DNA from: Hypericum androsaemum
Taxonomy: Eukaryota > Streptophyta > Magnoliopsida > Malpighiales > Hypericaceae
Assembly (NCBI GenBank): GCA_963995505.1
Contig: OZ023184.1
Location: forward strand, 5,084,001-5,148,000
Length of the DNA: 64,000 nucleotides
Reading direction: 5' to 3'
Under the pieces are notes generated by a model. The model was not told the origin of the DNA. It ran no database searches and saw nothing but the letters and a program-made list of their open reading frames with translations. Shown here in pieces: positions 1 to 12,507 of this stretch. Numbering within the stretch: the stretch's first letter is position 1; each line of letters starts with the position of its first letter. The position numbers and the translations under genes are program-made.

Positions 1-704
1 GAGTGGTACATCGGAACGAAACGCGTCCTAGTCCATCAATCGTAGAAAGAGAAGCCGACAAGAAAATGGCTGAGGAGATAAGAGGGGGGAAAAAGAAAAT
101 AAAAGAGGAGAGAGAGAGAGAGATAGACACAAAATATAATGCTACAAAGCATTAAAGAAAAAGTGAGGGGCAAGTGGTTGCCCCTAAGACCCCGCCTCTT
201 TTACAATTGGCCGCTTTCTTGACTTTTATTACAGGTGGGCCCCGGAACTCGTGGAAGTTTTGGTCTCGTCGGGCTTCGTTGGGGCCACTGGGCTTAGACG
301 CCGGGCGAGGCGAATCTTAGTTTGTTTTTTCCGTCCAACCTTGCTAATCGATTAATCCAGAATTCAAACGATCTGAATAAAGTAGAACTAAATTCAACAT
401 TATTACACTATTGTTTTTAATATTAAATACAAGATAAATCAATTTCTCAGTATTAAATTTTAAGAAATATAATCTGGGTTGTCTTGTTTTTTTAATAAAG
501 CAGGAGAAATTTGGGGGGGGGGGGGGGGGGGGGGTCCTTGGCCTGTTCGGTTGACGCGTGTACAGTGGAGTTGGGGAACGTGGGGACCACTTTTTAAGTT
601 TATGGTTTTTCATTTTTCCATGATTTGTTTCGTGCACTCTACCTCGACGATGTTTTTTTCTGTCTGAAGCTTCCCAAAATTAATTTTTTACGTATGTGTT
701 TGAA
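1..704. other. Intergenic stretch, no gene recognised
   Basis: There is a short GA repeat near 107-123 and a G homopolymer at 513-534. ORFs in this stretch are low-complexity and show no recognisable domain. The sequence is less AT-rich around 175-310 than its surroundings, but I see no coding pattern. Confidence 0.6.
513..534 (+). repeat. G22 homopolymer
   Basis: An uninterrupted run of 22 G residues. The length of such runs is unreliable in sequencing, so the exact count may be an artefact. Confidence 0.9.
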
Positions 705-1092
705 CAGGACCAGATTTGGTCTTGGAGGCCAAATCCAGCACGTGCTGGAGAATTTTTATTTAAGAACATGCAGAGACTATTTTGTAAAAATACAGAAATA
801 CAAGGGTGCAAAATAAAAAAAGCCCACAACCATTGAATCATAACTGGATAAACTATTGAATCGTAACTGAGTAAACTATTGAATCGTAACTGAGTAAACC
901 ATTGAATCGTAACTGGGTAACTGTGACGGACCCCGATTCATTCGGGACGGGAAAAAACGGACCATTGAATCATAACTAGGTAGACCATTGAATCATAATT
1001 AAGTGAACCATTGAATTATAACTAAATCAACTATTGAATCGTCCAGGAGGGTCCTGGTTAAATTTGGCCTTCCAGGACTAAATCCACTCCCG
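705..1092 (+). mobile_element. Fold-back TIR element with 23-bp internal repeats, copy 1
   Basis: Both ends carry a small palindrome related to GGATTTGG...CCAAATCC, and the two ends are inverted relative to each other. Between them is an imperfect array of 23-bp units with the core ATTGAATCGTAACT (for example starting at 855 and 878). The array is split by a unique centre near 918-962. The same structure recurs at 37763-38118 and, reversed and truncated, at 8180-8511. There is no coding capacity, so this is a non-autonomous element. The superfamily is not settled because no clean target duplication is visible; TGTTTGA / TGTTTTGA in the flanks is a weak candidate. Confidence 0.75.
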
Positions 1093-1452
1093 TGTTTTGA
1101 TTTGGCATTGTTCGTTGATTATCTAGTGTTGCGTAACGTTCGATTTTTTTTTGGGTCAAGTTTTTTTTTTGTCAAAAAAAATTTAGGTGAGTTAGCATAA
1201 ATCCCCGTGATCTTGACGGTATTAGGATTCGATCCCTCCCAACTCAAGCTTAAGGACGGATCCGTATCCATCTAGCCACACTTGCATTGGTCGTATCGTT
1301 CGATTTATCGAGTGGAATGGAGCATTATAAGTGATGTTCATATTTGTAGAATTTATTTCTTAAAATCAATAATTATTTGCTGATTAACATTTAAATTTTA
1401 CACCATAACACATTTAGGATTTGAATAGTAAATCTTTTAGATATTTACAGCG
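1093..1452. other. Intergenic, low complexity
   Basis: Contains T-rich runs (1146-1172) and AT-rich sequence. No gene or structured repeat recognised. Confidence 0.5.
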
Positions 1453-1594
1453 GTGTTATTGGCTACAAACCTTTTGGCACATTTTATTGGAAATTCCACA
1501 TCGGTTAAAACACAAGGGAGGGACAAGTTTATAAGTGTGAAAAATCCACCAACCCATTGCCTTAAGGTTTTGGGTTGGATATGGAGATTCTAAC
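1453..1594 (+). mobile_element. Remnant of a copia LTR, 3' part
   Basis: The stretch around 1490-1594 has the look of a plant Ty1-copia LTR end (CCACATCGGTT, then ATTCTAACA). It is followed directly by a primer binding site. The start of the LTR is not resolvable and no matching 3' LTR is seen, so this is a relic. Similar LTR ends occur in reverse near 8730-8830 and 18060-18125. Confidence 0.65.
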
Positions 1595-1595
1595 A

Positions 1596-1607
1596 TGGTA
1601 TCAGAGT
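1596..1607 (+). other. Primer binding site of the copia relic
   Basis: TGGTATCAGAGT follows the LTR end. It matches the usual plant copia site complementary to initiator methionine tRNA (TGGTATCAGAGC) except for the last base. Confidence 0.75.
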
Positions 1608-1822
1608 AGCAATGATCCTGGTGCATAAACTTCACCAAAAATAGCCTACCCACCAAATTCCTCACGTTAGCCTACCTGTTGCCTTGCCTCTCCTTGTCTT
1701 CTTGGGGGTCATGTGCACGCAAGGACAAGGGTTCAAAAGGTAACTCTGCTCGTGAAATCCCATAGCCTACCTGACGCCTTTCTTATTTCCCACAAAAAAT
1801 GTCTCGAAATTGAGGCATCTTC

Positions 1823-2774
1823 ATGACAGATATGGCATCGTCATATTTCTTACACCCCTAGGACAATCAGGGGCAAATTAATGTGAGCGAGTTGCTCACC
1901 GAAAGAAACTACAGCGATTGGGTCAGAGAAATGACAAACTTTCTGCTGGCAAAGAATAAGCTGGGTTTCGTCGACGGGTCAATACAGAAATCGGAGGTGG
2001 GCTCGGCCGATTACGGAAGCTGGATGTGTTGTGATACGATGGTGAAAGGGTGGCTGGCCATAGCGATCAACAAAGAGGTCAGGGGCAGCGTCCGTTACGC
2101 AAAGTCAGCACATAAAGTCTGGGTTGATTTGAAGCAACGCTTTGGCAAAAGTAGCGCACCAAGGGCGTACGACTTACGATGCTCGGTGTCTCTACTGCAT
2201 CAAGAAAAAATGTCAGTCTCGGCATACTTTTCAAAACTGAAAAGCTTATGGGACAAGATGGAGGTGAATTCCAATGGCAGATTGCACTTGTGCAGCGAAA
2301 CAGAAATATGCTGCGGCACAAGAGCAAGAACAACTTTATGTCTTCTTGATGGGACTCGATGACGTGTTTGGCACAGTAAAATCTCAGATTCTGAGTACTA
2401 AGCCAACACCGAGTCTTAGGGAGGCGTACCATCTCATACTTGAAGATGAGCAAACTCGTCAGATAATGACAGCAAGACAACATGTCATTGAAGCTGCAGC
2501 CTTTCAGGCCGATAATTACAACCATGCGGACAGAGATGCAGGGCAACAAAGGTCCAATAAGAATCAGAAGGATAGGGCTCCATGCAATCATTGTCAGAAA
2601 TTTGGTCACTCCAAAGATCAGTATTTCGAACTGGTTATTCTGATTGGTGGAAAAGAAGTGAGGATCGAGACGATGGAAGAAGGGATTGATTTGAGATCTC
2701 TACACCACGAAAACCATCACCAATTATCGTGTTGGCCAGTCCTGATTCAAGTCCCATACATGGGTACTAATTAG
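1823..2774 (+). pseudogene. Broken Ty1-copia gag
   Basis: Reading from the ATG at 1823, the frame meets a stop near 1858-1861 and then runs open from 1883 with a copia gag pattern (NYSDWV, AKNKLGFVDGSI, VWVDLKQRFG, YFSKLKSLWDKM). Near 2270 the gag similarity moves to another frame and continues (FLMGLDDVFGTVKSQIL) to an incomplete zinc knuckle, CNHCQKFGHSKDQYF, in which the last cysteine is Y. There is no protease, integrase or RT after it. The copy is therefore inactivated by at least one stop, one frameshift and a 3' truncation. Confidence 0.8.
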
Positions 2775-4404
2775 GAAGCAAATTAAATATAAACAGGAAA
2801 TATCTAGATAAAGTAGCAATAAACTAGGAAAGATAATCTCGTCTGTGACAGACGAAATCTCGTGATCTCCTACACATTTCACTTTATTACATACAGTTTA
2901 TTTATCGAAAAACTTTATTATATAAAGTAAAATGATAAAATGGATGGGGTATCTCAAATGTGACATATGACAACTCTTATTGATGATCTTGGTGAGAGCC
3001 TTTGACAGAGAGGGGTTATGATTGTTTTGTTTTTTTAAATATAAATTATTTATATCAAGAATTACGTCTCAAACTCTGAATTTTTGTCAATTTGTTTTAC
3101 GCCTGTGCCAACGCAATTCGGCAAAGTTTATGATTTTTGTATGTGGAGCCTATTCTTGGGATAAAACACGTAAGAATCTTATTCTGATTTCATTTGTTTA
3201 CAACTATGTTTTATAAAAAATATTTAACAGTTTCGGATTAAAAAGCAAGAATGACATGAAATCTGTCCACTTGCCGATTGATTTTCCAAATCTTATGCAT
3301 GCATTAATTACATGCAGAAATCTGTTTCCAACAGTTATTGTCACCTTTTTATTTGGAAAATTTTATTTTCATGATTTACTTGATAAATAAGCAATATATA
3401 ACATTTCATCAGAGAAAATAAAAGTATGCAAGTAACTGCCGACAATACAAATATAAAAGCTGTTAAGTCTGGATTCCGAATTAAAAAAAACACCATTGAA
3501 GATTTTTTTTTTCCAAAAGTCACTGAAAAGCAAGGGAGGCACAACGGAGGAACCAAAAGGAGGAGGGTTGATAAGGTAAAAGGTAAAGATATTATGAAAG
3601 TAGCATTATAAAGATATTTTTCTACACTGATTTTTGTTCTCACTTTGAAAAAAAAACCCAAGTGAACAAAGGCATTTGGTGATTAACAGCATGAGGATTT
3701 TATTGAGACCGACGATCACAATCTCATTAGAGGGGATCCTACTACTGAGGCCAGTAATAGTAATAGCATGATGCTCAATTATGGTTAGGATGCTATGATT
3801 GTTGTAACTATTTTTATTTTTGTATTTATATAGGGACTTAACCCTACCCTTAAAAAAACGTAACTTTATCAGCACCAAACTGTTCAAATTTGGAACGCTA
3901 ATTTAAAGATTTGGATGACTGAAAATACACGCGTTTAACTCCCCTTTTTTGCATATGGTTTCCAATTTGGCCCCTCTCTCTTCTTCCTTTCTTATCTTCT
4001 TCTTCCTTTTATTTAACTTGCTAACCAAGAAATCTAAAATATACTTTATATCTCATTCTTCCAATCTTTTTACAAAAAACTCAATTAAACAATATCTAGA
4101 TTTATCCGGTGATTTTTTTTCTTCCTTGTGTTTAAACCTTTGAAAATCGTTGAAGGGCAATTTCTTAGAGCTTGGGTGTCCGAATTAAGATTTTTTTTAA
4201 TTTTGCATAATATTTCGAGCTCTACATGGTGGCAAACAGTCAAAGACAGTTTGTCCACTTTTCAGGCCCAAAATTACTTTATTTTGGGAGAAAATTAGTT
4301 TTTTACGAAAAAGTTTATTTGGGATTTTTTGATGTTCGGCTTTATGGTTTTGGTGTTATGTTTCATTGGAGCAGAAGATACTTGAATGAGTGAAACAATG
4401 ATAA
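2775..4404. other. Intergenic, nothing recognised
   Basis: AT-rich sequence with short ORFs (for example 3022-3216 and 3949-4143) that have no domain, no codon pattern and no counterpart elsewhere in the window. I see no gene here. Confidence 0.5.
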
Positions 4405-5000
4405 TGGACCCAATGTTCGCGTGCCTTTGAAAACTGACGTGCCTTTAAAAATTGATGCGTTGTAGTGTTTGTGCCTTTGAAATTTGATGAGTCGTTGTGA
4501 TTTTTTCTTTGAAAACTGATGTATCTTTGAGTATGTGCATTTGAAAACTGACGTGCCTTTGAAAATTGACGTGCCGTTGTATATATATTTTTTAAAATTA
4601 ATGTGCCGTTGTGATTTTGTCTTTGAAAACTGTAGTGTCATTAAATTTGTAACTTTCAAAACATACGTGATTTTGAAAATTGATGTGCCATTATGATTGT
4701 GCCCTTGAAAACTGATGTGTCATTGAGATTTTGTCTTTGAAAATTGGTGTCTTGTGAGTTAGTGCACTTCAAAACTAATGTGCCTTTGAAAATTGATGTG
4801 TCGTTGAGTTTGTGCCTTTGAAAACTAACGTGTCTTTGTAATTTTGCCTTCGAAATTTGATGTGTCGTTGAATTTGTGCATTTGAAAACTGATGTGTTGT
4901 TGTGTTTGTGCCTTTAAAAACTGACGTGTCGTTATGATTTTGTCTTTAAAAAATGTTGTGCTCTAAATATTGTTGTTGTGCCATTGACATTTTTGTCGTG
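4405..5000 (+). repeat. Diverged minisatellite
   Basis: A long array of imperfect units, about 30-37 bp, built on the phrase TTTGAAAACTGATGTG followed by a CGTTG-type and a TTTGTGC-type segment. More than a dozen units can be traced. They differ from each other by substitutions and small indels, so the array is old. It has no coding pattern. Confidence 0.8.
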
Positions 5001-5890
5001 ATTTGAAATGTTTTGCGTGATATACTTTTGGAATTGCCTGATAATATAACTTTTGCCATTAAAATCCCTTGCACCTCTCCTCCGATTCATGCTGCAGTGG
5101 GGCCCACATGCATCGGTAGCTGTTTTCCAATTCAATCGAGAATCATTTTAATCAAATTAAACGGTCAAATAAAGACACATAGATTAGCGGTTAAAACCTA
5201 GTCAATACAAGAAGAAAGTACAAAAGTTATATTCTGTTAAGTCAAAATTCTATGTAAATTGAAAAATAAACTAAAAGTCCTGAATATCTACAACACACAC
5301 AGTTAAAAAAAATCCATATACATATTTTTTTGTCCATATCCGAGATCATGTGATATTCAGGTCTCAGTTTTAGTCAATTTTTTTAATCAAATTTTAATAA
5401 TCGTTAGTTGATTTAGAAATATCGGTAAATAATTCACATTATTAGCGTTTATATATCTTACTTATAAAAAATATTTTAATTTCTTTCTTCCTCATTTTTT
5501 CGTGAAATGTATCTTTCTTCCACCTTTCACGGGGAATCAAAAGCTTTTTTTTTTGCGTACACGGGGAATCAAAAGCTTCGAAGGTGAGGAATGAGTGGTA
5601 AGGAAATTAGATTCATTAAAAAAAATTTGGATCCAAATTTTATCAATATAAAAAATAAAAATTATTTTTGATATATGTTCCGACAATAATCTAGTCTAAA
5701 AAGCATAGTAATTAAAAAAATTCACACGTGCAATGCAGCTACTGGACATAAGTAGATAATGCTAGCCCATGTACTTGAAGGAAACCATTCCAATGGTTTT
5801 TAATGGTCTTAAGACTCCTCACGCTTTAATTGTTGCATTAGATAACCACAGGGTAGTGCGCTACTCTATACTCTGGAACAAATGATAGTT
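5001..5890. other. Intergenic, nothing recognised
   Basis: AT-rich. The only local structure is a short direct repeat of ACGGGGAATCAAAAGCTT near 5530-5577. Confidence 0.5.
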
Positions 5891-5898
5891 TTGTTCTT
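5891..5898 (+). repeat. Left target-site duplication of hAT-like copy A
   Basis: TTGTTCTT, repeated exactly at 7383-7390 on the other side of the element. Confidence 0.75.
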
Positions 5899-7382
5899 CG
5901 GGTTTTAATTCGGTGGGGACAAGAGTTATCCCCACTGATAAGGATAAGGGTAATATTGTAAAATTTATTTTAAATCTAGTTATCTACAAATTAAGAATGA
6001 GTTAGTTATGGAAAGATAACAAAAGTAAAAACTAATTCAAACTAGACAGATTTTTGTTTCAAAACATTCCACACTTTGCGTAAAAGATATTTAAAAAGAT
6101 ACGCCAACAAATCGATTAAAAAAGATACACCAACAAATCGATTAAAAAAATTCTACACTTTGCGTAAAAAATATTTAAAAAATATTGATATCGATTTTTT
6201 CTCACTCAAATCCAAGATACAAATTTAAAAAGATATTTGATTACATTTTTTTATTGGTATCGATTTTGCAGTAATACCAACAAATTGTATACATACTCGA
6301 ATTTAAAAGTCGCCTTGTTGGTTTCGTTCTACTGTGATATTGATTTCGTTCTACTGTGATATTGGTACCCTTCTCCTCTAATATTGATACCCTTCTCCTC
6401 TGATAATGGTATCCATCTACTCCAATATTGGTATATTTATTCTCTGATATTGGTATCCATCTACTTTGATATTAGTATACTTATTTTCTGATATTGGTTT
6501 ACTTCTTCTTTGATATTGGCATCTTTTTTTATGATATTGGTATACTTCTTCTCTAATATTGGTATATTTCTTTTATGATATTGGTATTCATCTACTCTTC
6601 TCTGATATTGGTATACTTATTCTCTAATATTGGTTTACCTCTTCTCTCATATTGATATACTTCTTTTATGATATTGGTAACCAACTACTCTGATATTGGT
6701 GTGCTTATTCTCTGATGTTGGTATCTATCAACTCTCATATTGGTATATTTCTTCTCTGATATTAGTCTCCATCTACTCTGATATTGGTATACTTATATTA
6801 AAAATAGGAAACCGAATAATCAGCTACTTGTACAAAGACGTGGGATAAAAAAATTGCAGGCCTCGTGAATCATTAATCAAGAGATGCAACTAATCCGCCA
6901 CTCCCCAGGTGCAATCGTTCGAATATATTTTTTGACTCAGATTTAAATTAATCGATTTAATAAATATTATGATGCTTAAAAACAATTAATTCTAAATTAT
7001 AATAAGACTGCCGTCAATTATAAAAAAAATAAAAAAATCACATGTACGATCATTAAATTAAAAAAAGGGTCCTAAAAATAATAACATTAATTTCCCCCAA
7101 TAATATTAATTTCTCCCAACCAATCGCCCATTAATTCAGCCACATTAACCTACCATTGATCACACATTTTTTTCAAACCTGCCTAATCTAAAATAGGAGA
7201 ATATTTACTAGGAGAGAGACTACAATTCAATCACAAGGCAAGTAACGAGTGAAATGCCCAAAATGCCCCCTGAGATGATAACCGTTAGATCTGTAAAAAT
7301 TTTAATTAAATAGAATCTAATGGTCTAAAAATAATCCCCATCATGTGAACATCTTTTAATAGTCCCCACTCAATCTAAATCC
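5899..7382 (+). mobile_element. Non-autonomous hAT-like element, copy A
   Basis: A 1484-bp unit with inverted ends: the left has GGGTTTTAATTCGGTGGGGA and the right, read in reverse, has GGATTTAGATTGAGTGGGGA. It is flanked by an exact 8-bp duplication, TTGTTCTT. Just inside the left end is an inverted GTGGGGAC...ATCCCCAC motif. The interior holds a 22-bp minisatellite and no ORF of note. Copy B at 13284-14368 shares the ends, the subterminal phrase CGTTAGATCTGTAAAAA / CATCAGATCTGTAAAAA and the minisatellite. Eight-base duplications are typical of the hAT superfamily; assignment to hAT is inference. Confidence 0.8.
6322..6795 (+). repeat. 22-bp minisatellite inside hAT-like copy A
   Basis: About twenty tandem imperfect units of 22 bp, each starting GATATTGGT and continuing with a pyrimidine-rich half such as ATACTTCTTCTCT. 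The same unit type occurs at 13412-13760. Confidence 0.85.
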
Positions 7383-8179
7383 TTGTTCTTGGGTTGTCTT
7401 TGGATCATTTGACCGTGTCCCCCCTCCCCAAATAATGGTCTAGAATGTTCTCTTAAACAATTAATCTATATATTTTTTTGAGGGATAATTAATCTATATT
7501 TGAATAGTATTCTTCCAATACTTGTAAAAAACGGTGTTCTTCCAATTGATGAACTCATTATCAATTTTTCAGTTTCTCTTTCGTGATCTAAGCCATGAAA
7601 TCTTCATGATCTCACAGAATTTGCCGCCTGATGACATTTTTTTGAAGAGGTAAATTTTATTCATATTATTAATGTTTACATTTACATATAACACCATTGC
7701 AAAATTCTATCGCACAAGTACAAATTTTGCAACCTCACATTTCATTAAAACCTACTGGTATAAGACCTATTAGAAAAAAAAAAACGCTGTAGAAAAAAAT
7801 GTGGCCGTGCATTAATGCCTCGAAATCACAATTCTACACTACAAATTCCTCGTTTCACCTAATGAAAGTCGACATACAACTTAGAAACTTCTCCATTTTA
7901 TAGGATTTGAGGACGTCGGGATTGCGTAAATCAGATGATAAATAATTATTCTAAATCAATTAGAATCATCGAATGATATAATGCAGCTATTCAAAATTGC
8001 TGTTTTTATATTAAGCCAGGTGGTTTTGACAAGAAAGATACGCCCCTTAATCCTAAAAGGTCATGAAATAATAGGAGAAAATTTAAAACGATTAGTTTCT
8101 ATACATGTTAAATAATTACACCTATAATCTGCTGCCGACATGTACCACCAATGGATTTCGTGGTGGCCCATTTAAAAAA
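7383..8179. other. Intergenic, right duplication of copy A then nothing recognised
   Basis: Begins with the 8-bp duplication TTGTTCTT (7383-7390). The rest is AT-rich, with no gene or structured repeat. Confidence 0.5.
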
Positions 8180-8511
8180 GAGAGCGGATTTGGTCCTGGA
8201 AGGCCAAATCCAACCAGGACCGTCCTGGACGGTTCAATGGTTGATTTAGTTATGATTCAATGGTTCACTTAATTATGATTCAATGGTCTACTTAGTTATG
8301 ATTCAATGGTCCATTTTTTCCTGTCCTGGATAAATCGGGGTCCGTCCCAGTTACCCAATTACGATTCAATAGTTTACTCAGTTACGATTCAATGGTTTAC
8401 TCAGTTACGATTCAATAATTTACCCAGTTATGATTCAATAGTTGTGGGTTTTTTTTAATTTTGCACTCCGGTATTTCTGCATTTTTGTAAAATAGTCCCC
8501 GCGTGTGCTTC
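8180..8511 (-). mobile_element. Fold-back TIR element, copy 2, reversed and truncated
   Basis: This is the reverse complement of the units at 705-1092 and 37763-38118. It starts with the palindromic end (GGATTTGG at 8185, CCAAATCC at 8203) and runs through the 23-bp repeat array. It also has the shared unique segment near 8455-8505 (TTTTGCACTCCGG, GTAAAATAGTCCCCGCG). The opposite palindromic end is absent, so the copy is truncated near 8511. Confidence 0.75.
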
Positions 8512-8919
8512 ACTATAGTAATAATCATTTGGACTCTTTCTCTTATATATATATATAATCATTTGGACTCTATGAATATAAATTTATCGAATTACGTATA
8601 TCACAACTAATGATGTGGTAATATCAATACGCCCCTTTCAAAAATGTTCATCGGACCAAATTTTACACGAATTTTGATTCACAAGTGTGAGGACACTAAT
8701 AAGCACAAGATCAAACCATTCTAATACTATGTTAGAATTTTCATATCCAACACAATATCATAAGAAAATGAGTGAGTAAATTTTTCATACTTATAAATAA
8801 CCCCACCGCTGTCGCAACTAACGATATAGTGTAGAATATTTACAAAATACATCTTAACAGTGTAGAATACCCTCATGGTAGCACTAGGTTGCAAGATTGT
8901 AATTATATCATTGATTATT
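8512..8919. other. Intergenic with a reversed copia LTR-like fragment
   Basis: Around 8730-8830 the sequence is the reverse of the LTR-end phrase seen at 1571-1600 (TTGGATATGAAAATTCTAACA on the minus strand). It appears to be a decayed LTR remnant. No gene is seen. Confidence 0.45.
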
Positions 8920-11695
8920 ATTATTTATTTTTTTGATAAGTAGAGATTTTATTAATGAAATAATATAAAAAGCAAAATTATACCATAAAGGCAGACATGT
9001 AAAGAGAGAACAAACACAAAGGGTGATAGATCAGCCCATTACATGGATGAAGATGACTCCATAAAAAGAACCAGATCCTAGCTGCAGACCATCCTAGTGG
9101 AATTGGACCAATATAGGCACTCTCGAATGTTGAAGAGAATAGAATGAATAATAAGCTCGTGGCATCTCGTAGCCCCGTCGAAAACAATGGCATTTTGATG
9201 TTGCCAAAGTCCTCACAGCACGACACCAAATAGAGAACACCACACTTTTCTAATTATTTCGCCTCTAACCAACCTCGTCCATTTCGACAGAAGGCAATGG
9301 AGGTCATTGTCGCAACACCATTGAACACCTGCCTTCTTAACGAAGTAGTTCCAAATCTTCCAAGCAAACAGGCAGTGAAGGAACAAGTGAATTGCATCCT
9401 CATCCTCATACCAATAGAACAGACAAAGGTACTCTTAACGCTGAATTGAACCCTTCCTAACTAAGACATCTCTTGTGTTTATCTTTTCCTAAAGGGCCAG
9501 CCACAAGAAGCACTCGACTTCGAACGGAATGCGACCAATCCATATCCTGCTGATTTCACTCTTGAAGGGGGTGGGAAGATACAAACCATGTTTATGCTTT
9601 AAACTTAGAGCTTTGGTGAAGAATGAGCTAGCATTCTCCCAAGACCAAATAACCAAGTCAGCAGCTCCCCTGATAATTGTTGCCGAGGACAGAAGTGAAA
9701 ACAACAGTGAAGAGTCCTCCTCTTCCCAAGCTCTCAGGCTGCATTTCCACGATAATCTCCAATGACCAACATTACCATCCCAATAGCCACATTCAGAGAT
9801 TATTACTGACTCTGAAGAGGACAGCATGTGCAGCTTAGAAAAATGGAGCTTTAAAGGATCCTCTCCGAGCCATTTATCATTCTAGAAGAAAATGGAGGAG
9901 CCGTCCCTAATCCACAGCTTAAAAGCACCTAAGAATTCTCTCTCCACGGCAGAGTTCTATGTAGCAAACAAACTAATAGATCCCCAGGTTCCAGTTCCTC
10001 GAGCAACAGGGAAATCTAAGTTGGAATTTGCAGAGAACTGGTTAATACCTGCAACAATGGAAGCCCAGTGAGAACCTCTTTCATTGATGAACTTCCAAAC
10101 TTATTTAAGGAGAAACACGTGGTTCTTATCTGACAATCTTTTGATTCCTAAACCACCAACATTAGAAGGAGATGAGACTTTTGACCAGCTCATCATGGAC
10201 CTCTTTCTTTTCTCCTTCGCACCCGACCAAAGGAAGAGCCTAAGCTTCTTCTCAATCTAATTACAAACTCCAGCAAGCAACTTAAAAATTGAGAGGTAGT
10301 ATATTGGTAAGCTTGACAAAACTACCTTGATTAAGGTAACCCACCCGCTGAGAGAAAGCATATTCCCTTTCCACCTTGTAAGCCTGCAATCCAAAGCATC
10401 AAGCACAGGCTTTTAGCTAGCGATGCAGCTCATATTCCCTCCAAGAGGTAGCCTAAAATACTTAAAGGAAAACTTCTCAAACTTGCAATCCCCAAACCGC
10501 AGCTGGATATCCAATAGCGACACATCCACATTGATTGGAATCATTGTTGTTTTCTTGAGATTAATTTTAAGTCCTGAAGCGAGACCAAAAATCACAACTA
10601 TATGCTTGAGGTTGGTCATGTACTCATCATTGCTGTTGGAGAACAACAAAGTGTCATCCGCATATTGCAGAAGATTCAGTTGATGGTTACACCCAGGAAT
10701 GGATATGTCTTTGATCAAGTTTTGTTGAGCAGCATTCTTTATCATCGCGTTTAGCCCTTCAGCCGCAAGCAAAAATCGAAAGGGAGATAGCGAGTCTTCC
10801 TGCCTGAGACCTCTCTCCAACCTGAACAAATTAGATGGCACTCCATTAATAAGCACGAGGAAGAAGCACATGTGATACACCCTCTAATCCATTTGATTGA
10901 GGTTTCACCGAAATTCATAGCTCTCATGACTTCCTCAAGATAATCCCAGCTTACACAGTCAAAAATCTTTTTGAAATCTAATTTGATCAAAATAGACTCC
11001 TTCCTTGTTCTTTTAAGATAATTGAGAATGAGAACCTCACTTGCAATCATAATTCCTTCTGTGATCTATCTTCCTGCAACAAAGGCCAACTGCTTTGCAC
11101 TTATTACCTCCTCAATCACCTTTCGCAATTGCGGAGCCAGAATCTTGGAGATGACTTTGTAAACACACCTAACTAAGCTGATTAGTCTAAAATTCTTCAA
11201 GCAAACAGAACCTGGAACCTTGGGAACCAAAGCCATGAAAGAGGAAAATGCATAGAAGTGCATAATACCAGTAGCAAAAAAATTCCAGAACAAAAGAGAA
11301 TATGTCATCTTTAATTGTCTCCCAAGATACTCTTAAGAACTTGAAGTTAAATCCATCTGGACCGGGGGCCTTGTCTCCATCACAACTCCAGACGGCAGCA
11401 CGAATTTCCTTTAGAGAGGGAGAGGAATCAAGAGCGCATTTAGAAACCTCGCTTAACTTGGTGAAAAGAGAGCCAAGAAAGAAAGGTCTTAGAGTGGAAG
11501 GCTTTGTGAATTGCCTTTTGAAATGATTGAAAACACCATTCTTAATATCCGCAGACTTGTGAACTTTTCCACCTCCCAAGTTTAAGCATCTAATGTAGTT
11601 AGAGGATCTTCTAAAAGAAACTATTGAGTGGAAGGCTTTGTGAATTTCCTTTTTCCCATTTCAACCTTGATTTTTGCTTCCAGAAGATGTCGAGA
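8920..11695 (-). mobile_element. LINE (non-LTR retrotransposon) ORF2 relic, 5'-truncated
   Basis: On the minus strand, broken frames read in order as a plant L1-type ORF2. First comes the region before the RT (WKQKSRLKWEKG near 11690-11640). RT block APGPDGF lies near 11360, LISLVRCVYKVISKIL near 11170, LIKLDFKKIFDCVSWDYL near 10950, and the catalytic YADDT at 10652-10665. The IPFEVECFLWLA zinc-finger region lies near 9500-9830. The 3' end is near 8920-8950, where the minus strand reads TTTCATTAATAAAATC followed by an A-rich tail. The endonuclease domain and ORF1 are missing. Several stops and frame changes make it inactive. Confidence 0.85.
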
Positions 11696-12268
11696 TTATG
11701 CTGTGAACTGATTGATTAATTAATCTGTTGTGATTGGAGGGTTCGGTGTACTTGATTAGGATCTACGGCAGTCGAGATAAGTGTTGGATACTTTCTCCGT
11801 AAGATGAGATTGCCCCGTATATTTCAGTGCGGTACGGGCTACGATAATCGTCCCCAAGATACAACGACTGTTCGGGCATTTCCAAAAATGTTGCACACGT
11901 ATCTCGAAACTTTTGGGCGAACCCTTATATACCCAGAACTTTTGGACTATTGTAAGTGAAGAACGTGGGGAGAGGAGAAGACAACAATGCTTATGGATGC
12001 ACTTGCTACTGGGATAGATTAAATGGCAAGGGGGCAGGCCTATTTATAGGCTGGAGGAGGTAGGGATGCAGCCACTCCGAAGGGATGCGTCCGTTGGCGT
12101 TGGCTGTCTGAACGGTCGTGTCTCTTCGGAGGCCTTTCTGGATAATCCTTGCTGCCTGTCTGTAGGCCGTCCCTGAGCTTGCTCTCTTCTCTTTGCCCTT
12201 CCTCTCCCGAGAGACATGGCGAAGACAAAAGCTTCGTCGTCCTGCTTCACCTTCCTCTCCCGGGAGAC
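11696..12268. other. Unassigned sequence left of the captured gene fragment
   Basis: Less AT-rich than its surroundings. It includes a partial tandem duplication: the segment with CGAAGACAAAAGCTTCGTCG near 12218-12240 is repeated with changes near 12273-12297. On the minus strand a CTATAAATAGG near 12035-12046 resembles a TATA box, but no gene follows that I can name. Confidence 0.4.
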
Positions 12269-12507
12269 ATGGCATAGACAAAAGCTTCGTCGTCCTCCAT
12301 GAAGCAGAAGGCCAACCAGAAACGCGGCCTTGACTTTAAGGTACCTCTTCCTCCTCTTCTTCTTAGCTATCTTTTTTTTTGGTAATAAAGTTTGTTTATT
12401 ATGTATTTTTACGAGCTTTTTTGTGTGGTTGCAGAAAATAAAGCAGAAGCTTGGGAGGAAACTTTCCCCGCCTAAGACTAATACTAACACGGAAATTAAA
12501 TCCAAAG
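12269..12507 (+). pseudogene. Fragment of an IPI1/TEX10-like ribosome-biogenesis gene (first two exons)
   Basis: The first exon (12269-12340) reads from an ATG and has a stop at codon 3. It then continues SSMKQKANQKRGLDFK. A GT-AG intron follows (12341-12434), and a second exon (12435-12507) reads KIKQKLGRKLSPPKTNTNTE and ends at a GT donor. This is the conserved N-terminus of plant homologues of IPI1/TEX10, a Rix1-complex protein of 60S ribosome assembly. No later exon is found up to 13280. The intron is retained, so this is a DNA-level copy rather than a processed one. The recognition is from memory of the family. Confidence 0.65.

Noticed and set aside
6322..6795. Regular repeats that could suggest a CRISPR-like array
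   Set aside because: Units are contiguous 22-mers without unique spacers, in a plant genome, inside a TIR element. This is a minisatellite.
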